Shown: piece by piece, positions 61,161 through 64,000 of the stretch
Layout of the letters: every line of letters starts with the position of its first letter
Numbering within the stretch: position 1 is the stretch's first letter
Assembly: GCA_012845835.1 (NCBI GenBank)
Contig: JABAKD010000018.1
Coordinates: forward strand, 3,292,229-3,356,228
Reading direction: 5' to 3'
DNA from: Undaria pinnatifida
Lineage: Eukaryota > Sar > Phaeophyceae > Laminariales > Alariaceae
DNA length: 64,000 bases
The notes under the pieces: generated by a model
Seen by the model: only the letters and a program-made list of their open reading frames with translations
Databases searched by the model: none
What the model was told of the DNA's origin: nothing
Program-made: the position numbers and the translations under genes

Positions 61161-61705
61161 AAATAATGTATAGTTTCCAGGCACATTTTGAGCTGCCCCC
61201 CCCGCCCCTCCCCCCCCCCCCCCCCGCCCCAACCCCCCCCCCCCCGCCCCCAATAATATACTGGTGCCAAAACCGTCAGATTCATCCCCTCGAAAGGATT
61301 TAAAGCTTACATGCACAAACTGCCCCCTTCCCCCCCCCCCCCCCTCTCCAAACCCGCTCGCTTTTGATCAAACCCAGGCCCCCACGTCCTTCGAAACTCC
61401 GCCCCACCCCCCTCACCGGTTATTCGACTTACAAGATTCACTTGATAAAAGGATACATTTCCATCCACAGCTGTCAGATTTTGTCCCCCTCAGAAACGGG
61501 TTTTATAGTTTCCGCGCACAGACTGACTAAAATCATCCTGTTGACCCTGATAGCTACACTGTAGTTGTAAGGGGAGTCGCCGACCTATATCCTTAATGAG
61601 GACACACAACTCGTAATGCGCGCGATCGGAGTATCACACACAGCTTGCAAAGATGAGTTTCGACGAAATCTTCGATCTCACAGCTGGAGTGTATTTTCAT
61701 TTTTT
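61161..61705. mobile_element. Insertion of about 545 bp with poly-C tracts, unit 4 only
   Basis: Units 1-3 run directly from CAACCATCGATTA to an AT-rich TAAAATA and GTCTCACAC. In unit 4 these are about 545 bp apart. The added sequence has C-runs interrupted by single G, T or A at 61196-61250 and a run of 14 Cs at 61331-61344. It ends with a 65-bp segment (61643-61710) similar to the unit's own sequence 300 bp downstream (61943-62008). No terminal repeats, target duplication or ORF of note were found, so its nature is open. It could be an insertion, or an ancestral segment deleted from units 1-3. Confidence 0.5.
61196..61250 (-). other. Poly-C tract, potential G-quadruplex on the minus strand
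   Basis: Fifty-five bases that are almost only C on the plus strand, with runs of about 8 to 15 Cs. The minus strand has more than enough G-runs for a quadruplex. A second C-rich run lies at 61323-61344. Long homopolymers are also prone to sequencing-length error. Confidence 0.7.
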
Positions 61706-62320
61706 ATAATAATAAATATTGTCTCACACAGCAGTACGGTTCAACCGATCGAAGTTGCTGTTGCCCTCGTCATCGCAATACAAGTCGGGATAGACAGGTT
61801 CCAACCACTGCCTACCAACCAACACTTTTTTCTAGCAGGAGTATTCACAGTCCCAACTCATGACGGCCAGATATCATACCTGGTAGTAGACTATCGTATC
61901 CATGGTGTGACACGAGTATAGCCGACATATATGTGCACATAGCTTGTAAAAATACGAATCGATGAAATCCTCAATCTCACACCTGGAGTGTGTTTGATTT
62001 TTATGATAGTATGTATAACCTCGCAAGCATCGGCCAGTTAATCAGCCCCACTCCCACCTCAGGCAGTTGAAAACAAAATACATTTCAAAACCAACCAGCA
62101 TTCTCTTCCGTTGCTCTGGACACAGATATCAAGAGACCGCACTTTCACCACTTGACCGGCGGCAAAATTCCAATAGTTGACCTTGATTGACGTCAGACTA
62201 CTAGGGTTAAATTTGACCGCTAGTGCTAACACCCTTGACCGCTGGGACGTTCCCGTTGACTGCCCGTCTCGGGACATATTACTGCTGAAAGGGTCCCTGG
62301 ACAGAAATATATTTACTGTT

Positions 62321-62632
62321 TTATAACTCTTGCATCTTCGCGAACTCTAACCGCGCCCCCCACGTACACCACACACACCGCTCCGGAGACGCGGCTAGGT
62401 AATCCCGTCGCCCGAGCTCCCGGTCGCGGCAATAATCCCGCAAGTTGACATCCAGCTTTCTCGTCCACGGGGTCCTCTTCGCGTCCGAGTTGACCGCGTG
62501 CACATGCGGAGTCAAATACTTGGCTTGGCGGGCGAATCCAGGGACTACCTCGTGCCCGCCCACGATACCAGCAAGACCCCCTACCGCTTTCGATCGGCGT
62601 GCTCTTGATAGCTTGCACACGACGAGCCGCAA
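62321..62632 (-). pseudogene. Coding-like relic, copy A, unit 4 (frameshift)
   Basis: The frame is open from an ATG-type start at 62632 and keeps the strings KLDVNLRDY and RCVWCTWG. A one-base loss in a C-run at about 62355-62361 then shifts it, so the end reads differently from units 1-3. The lysine codon that is TAG in units 1 and 2 is intact here. Taken together, two units carry a nonsense change, one a frameshift and one is open. That is what neutral decay looks like. Confidence 0.4.
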
Positions 62633-62639
62633 CCGGGAA

Positions 62640-63076
62640 TGGTCCGGGGTTGCTCTTTTGCGTTGTTTTGCACTCTTCTACGACCCAGATTCACGACTCA
62701 GTCGTGCCTCATTCTCTCCACAAAACACCATAAACATCACCTTGTCTGTTACGTTGTATTTTTGTTTCGTGCGCAGACAAAGCTATCCTACAGCATCTAC
62801 AACATAGACCCCTGTTGTCAACTTGGCCATATCCTGCGACATGTAGTTTGCATGTGTTGTATTTGAGGCGGAACTCGAGCGTCAGCGCACGCACAGGTTG
62901 CGCTCAACGTGCTGGCGCATAAAACACCGGTGGGTACATGCATTCCGCGCGACTTCGGGAATCGGTCCTACGCGGACAAGCAAGGTGTTGGTGATGATAA
63001 ATGTTGAAGCTGGTATCAGCGCGTCGTCGTTTGTCATACTAAGGGGGGCAAGAAACGTCCAGGCAAACAGATGAAG
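62640..63076. other. Unit 4 stretch with no gene
   Basis: Equivalent of 1440-1900 of unit 1. Short frames only. The sequence is more diverged from unit 1 than unit 2 is, but collinear with it. Confidence 0.4.
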
Positions 63077-63138
63077 CCCCCCCCCCCTCCTTGGTACAAG
63101 GGGGGGAGTGTGGGGGGGGGGGGTTCCTCAGGGCGGGA
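63077..63138. repeat. C-rich/G-rich foldback, unit 4
   Basis: Same position in unit 4. Here the C arm is an uninterrupted run at 63077-63087, and the last G-run has lengthened to about 12. Arm lengths change but the CCTTGGTACAAGG centre and the pairing potential remain. Confidence 0.7.
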
Positions 63139-64000
63139 GTTCTTCCCCTTTGTGAGAAAGGAATGGGATCTTGATGAACGGCCCTAAGCTGCTTCCCGCA
63201 AGACTCCGTGTGTTGGTAATCCGCGGACAGGCAAGGTTACGAATGTAATAAAAAAAAGGATGTGAGCCGCTTTTCGCACATTTTCGTTGGTCGATCTTTC
63301 GCTGAGGCACCGCGGAGAGACAGGGACTTACACGTTACTGCATTTTTGTTCAGCAGGCCCATCGTCCATCATTGGTGGAGGCCCCCTCATGATCATGGGG
63401 AATTTAACAAGACAACGGAAAATTTCAATATCCGCCTTCTCATTCAGTTTTCCATCTGAATGGGAATTATGATTTATAACTGAACGCCTTGTTTGATGCA
63501 CTCGTTCGAACAACTGTTGATACGTCCGAGATAAGCCGGGGCAGTCCATCTACACCGCCCACCCAAAAGCTAAATACGACGAGAAAAGGAACAAATGAAC
63601 CAACAAAGACATTGAGAAAACGAACAATCCAAATATTGAAAATTTATGGGAACAAATAACGGAAGAAAGCGGAACAAACACAAGAACCAAAAGAACCAAA
63701 AGGAAAAAGAAAAACGAATTTTGCACGAACAAGCATATATTGGACGAGATTTTACCCACGTCGCTCCCCGTGCTCCTCGGGTATGCCCCTCCCAACAACT
63801 CATCCCCCCTGCGATCACCGGCTAAGTTTTCGACGGCACCTTGACCGGATGTCGTCTAAAGATCATGTTGCTATACCGCATCCTTTTATTTTAGCTGCGG
63901 ATAAGCAGGAAGACAAGCAGTGATGTCTTTAAAACACCAAAGCAAACGAGGTTCACGAAAATGAACTACAAAGTCAGCGATGGATATCTTGCTAACGGCC
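63139..64000. other. Unit 4 end, no gene within the window
   Basis: Equivalent of 1966-2820 of unit 1, including the A-rich tract (about 63571-63730). By analogy the 484-codon ORF should follow a few hundred bases beyond the window end. That is inference only. Confidence 0.4.

Larger units (their letters stand above)
60644..64000. repeat. Macrosatellite unit 4, 5' part only
   Basis: The fourth unit begins at 60644 and is cut by the window end at a point equal to about position 2820 of unit 1. It therefore does not reach the 484-codon ORF. It is the most diverged copy by eye. It has a private insertion of about 545 bp with poly-C tracts at 61161-61705 and retains the 188-bp segment that unit 3 has lost. 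Confidence 0.93.

Noticed and set aside
1-64000. CRISPR array, rRNA operon or telomere repeat as explanation of the repetition
   Set aside because: There are no short regularly spaced repeats with unique spacers, no recognisable rRNA sequence and no runs of telomere motif; the period is about 20 kb.

Overview
This is a eukaryotic tandem array, not a gene-dense region. The window holds three complete copies and the start of a fourth copy of a unit of roughly 19.5 to 21.5 kb, all in the same orientation. With the phase set arbitrarily at the motif TCGGCGCGC, the units run 1-21527, 21528-41157, 41158-60643 and 60644-64000 (partial). There are no rRNA or tRNA genes in the common unit, no operons and no dense coding. 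The transposable elements are eukaryotic in type: a Helitron-like element, a solo LTR and a miniature terminal-repeat retroelement. The taxon cannot be fixed from the sequence. An alga, a fungus or another protist would all fit. By analogy with D4Z4 or DXZ4 in mammals it can be called a macrosatellite.

Each complete unit has the same layout. Near the start (about 0.4-1.5 kb) lie degenerate short duplications and a minus-strand coding-like relic. At 1.9 kb is a C-rich/G-rich foldback, and at 2.4-2.6 kb an A-rich, T-poor tract. At 3.0-4.46 kb, on the minus strand, lies the only convincing gene: an intact 484-codon ORF in a GC-rich island, for a Ser/Thr/Asp/Trp-rich protein with degenerate internal repeats and a Cys-rich hydrophobic C-terminus. 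I do not recognise this protein. The next 15 kb or so is largely non-coding by my reading. It has one possible exon at about 8.9-9.2 kb, diverged internal duplications at about 15.5-16.3 kb, and a four-copy array of a 220-bp repeat closing the unit.

The units differ by private insertions and rearrangements. Unit 1 carries a 1819-bp Helitron-like element and a perfect 389-bp tandem duplication. Unit 2 carries a 269-bp solo LTR with a 4-bp target duplication. Unit 3 carries a 344-bp TRIM-like element with a tRNA-like core and a 4-bp target duplication, plus a 188-bp deletion. Unit 4 carries an insertion of about 545 bp with long poly-C tracts. The sister units act as empty-site controls, so most boundaries can be set to the base.

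Sequence identity is a mosaic. Units 1 and 2 are almost identical over their first 5.6 kb, then differ by several percent. Unit 3 is almost identical to the others only around the ORF. This points to gene conversion or unequal exchange that keeps homogenising the ORF segment. The least explained items are the ORF family, the tRNA-like TRIM, the Helitron with its palindromic 5' end, and the coding-like relic that occurs twice per unit. All similarity statements come from alignment by eye. No database search was possible.
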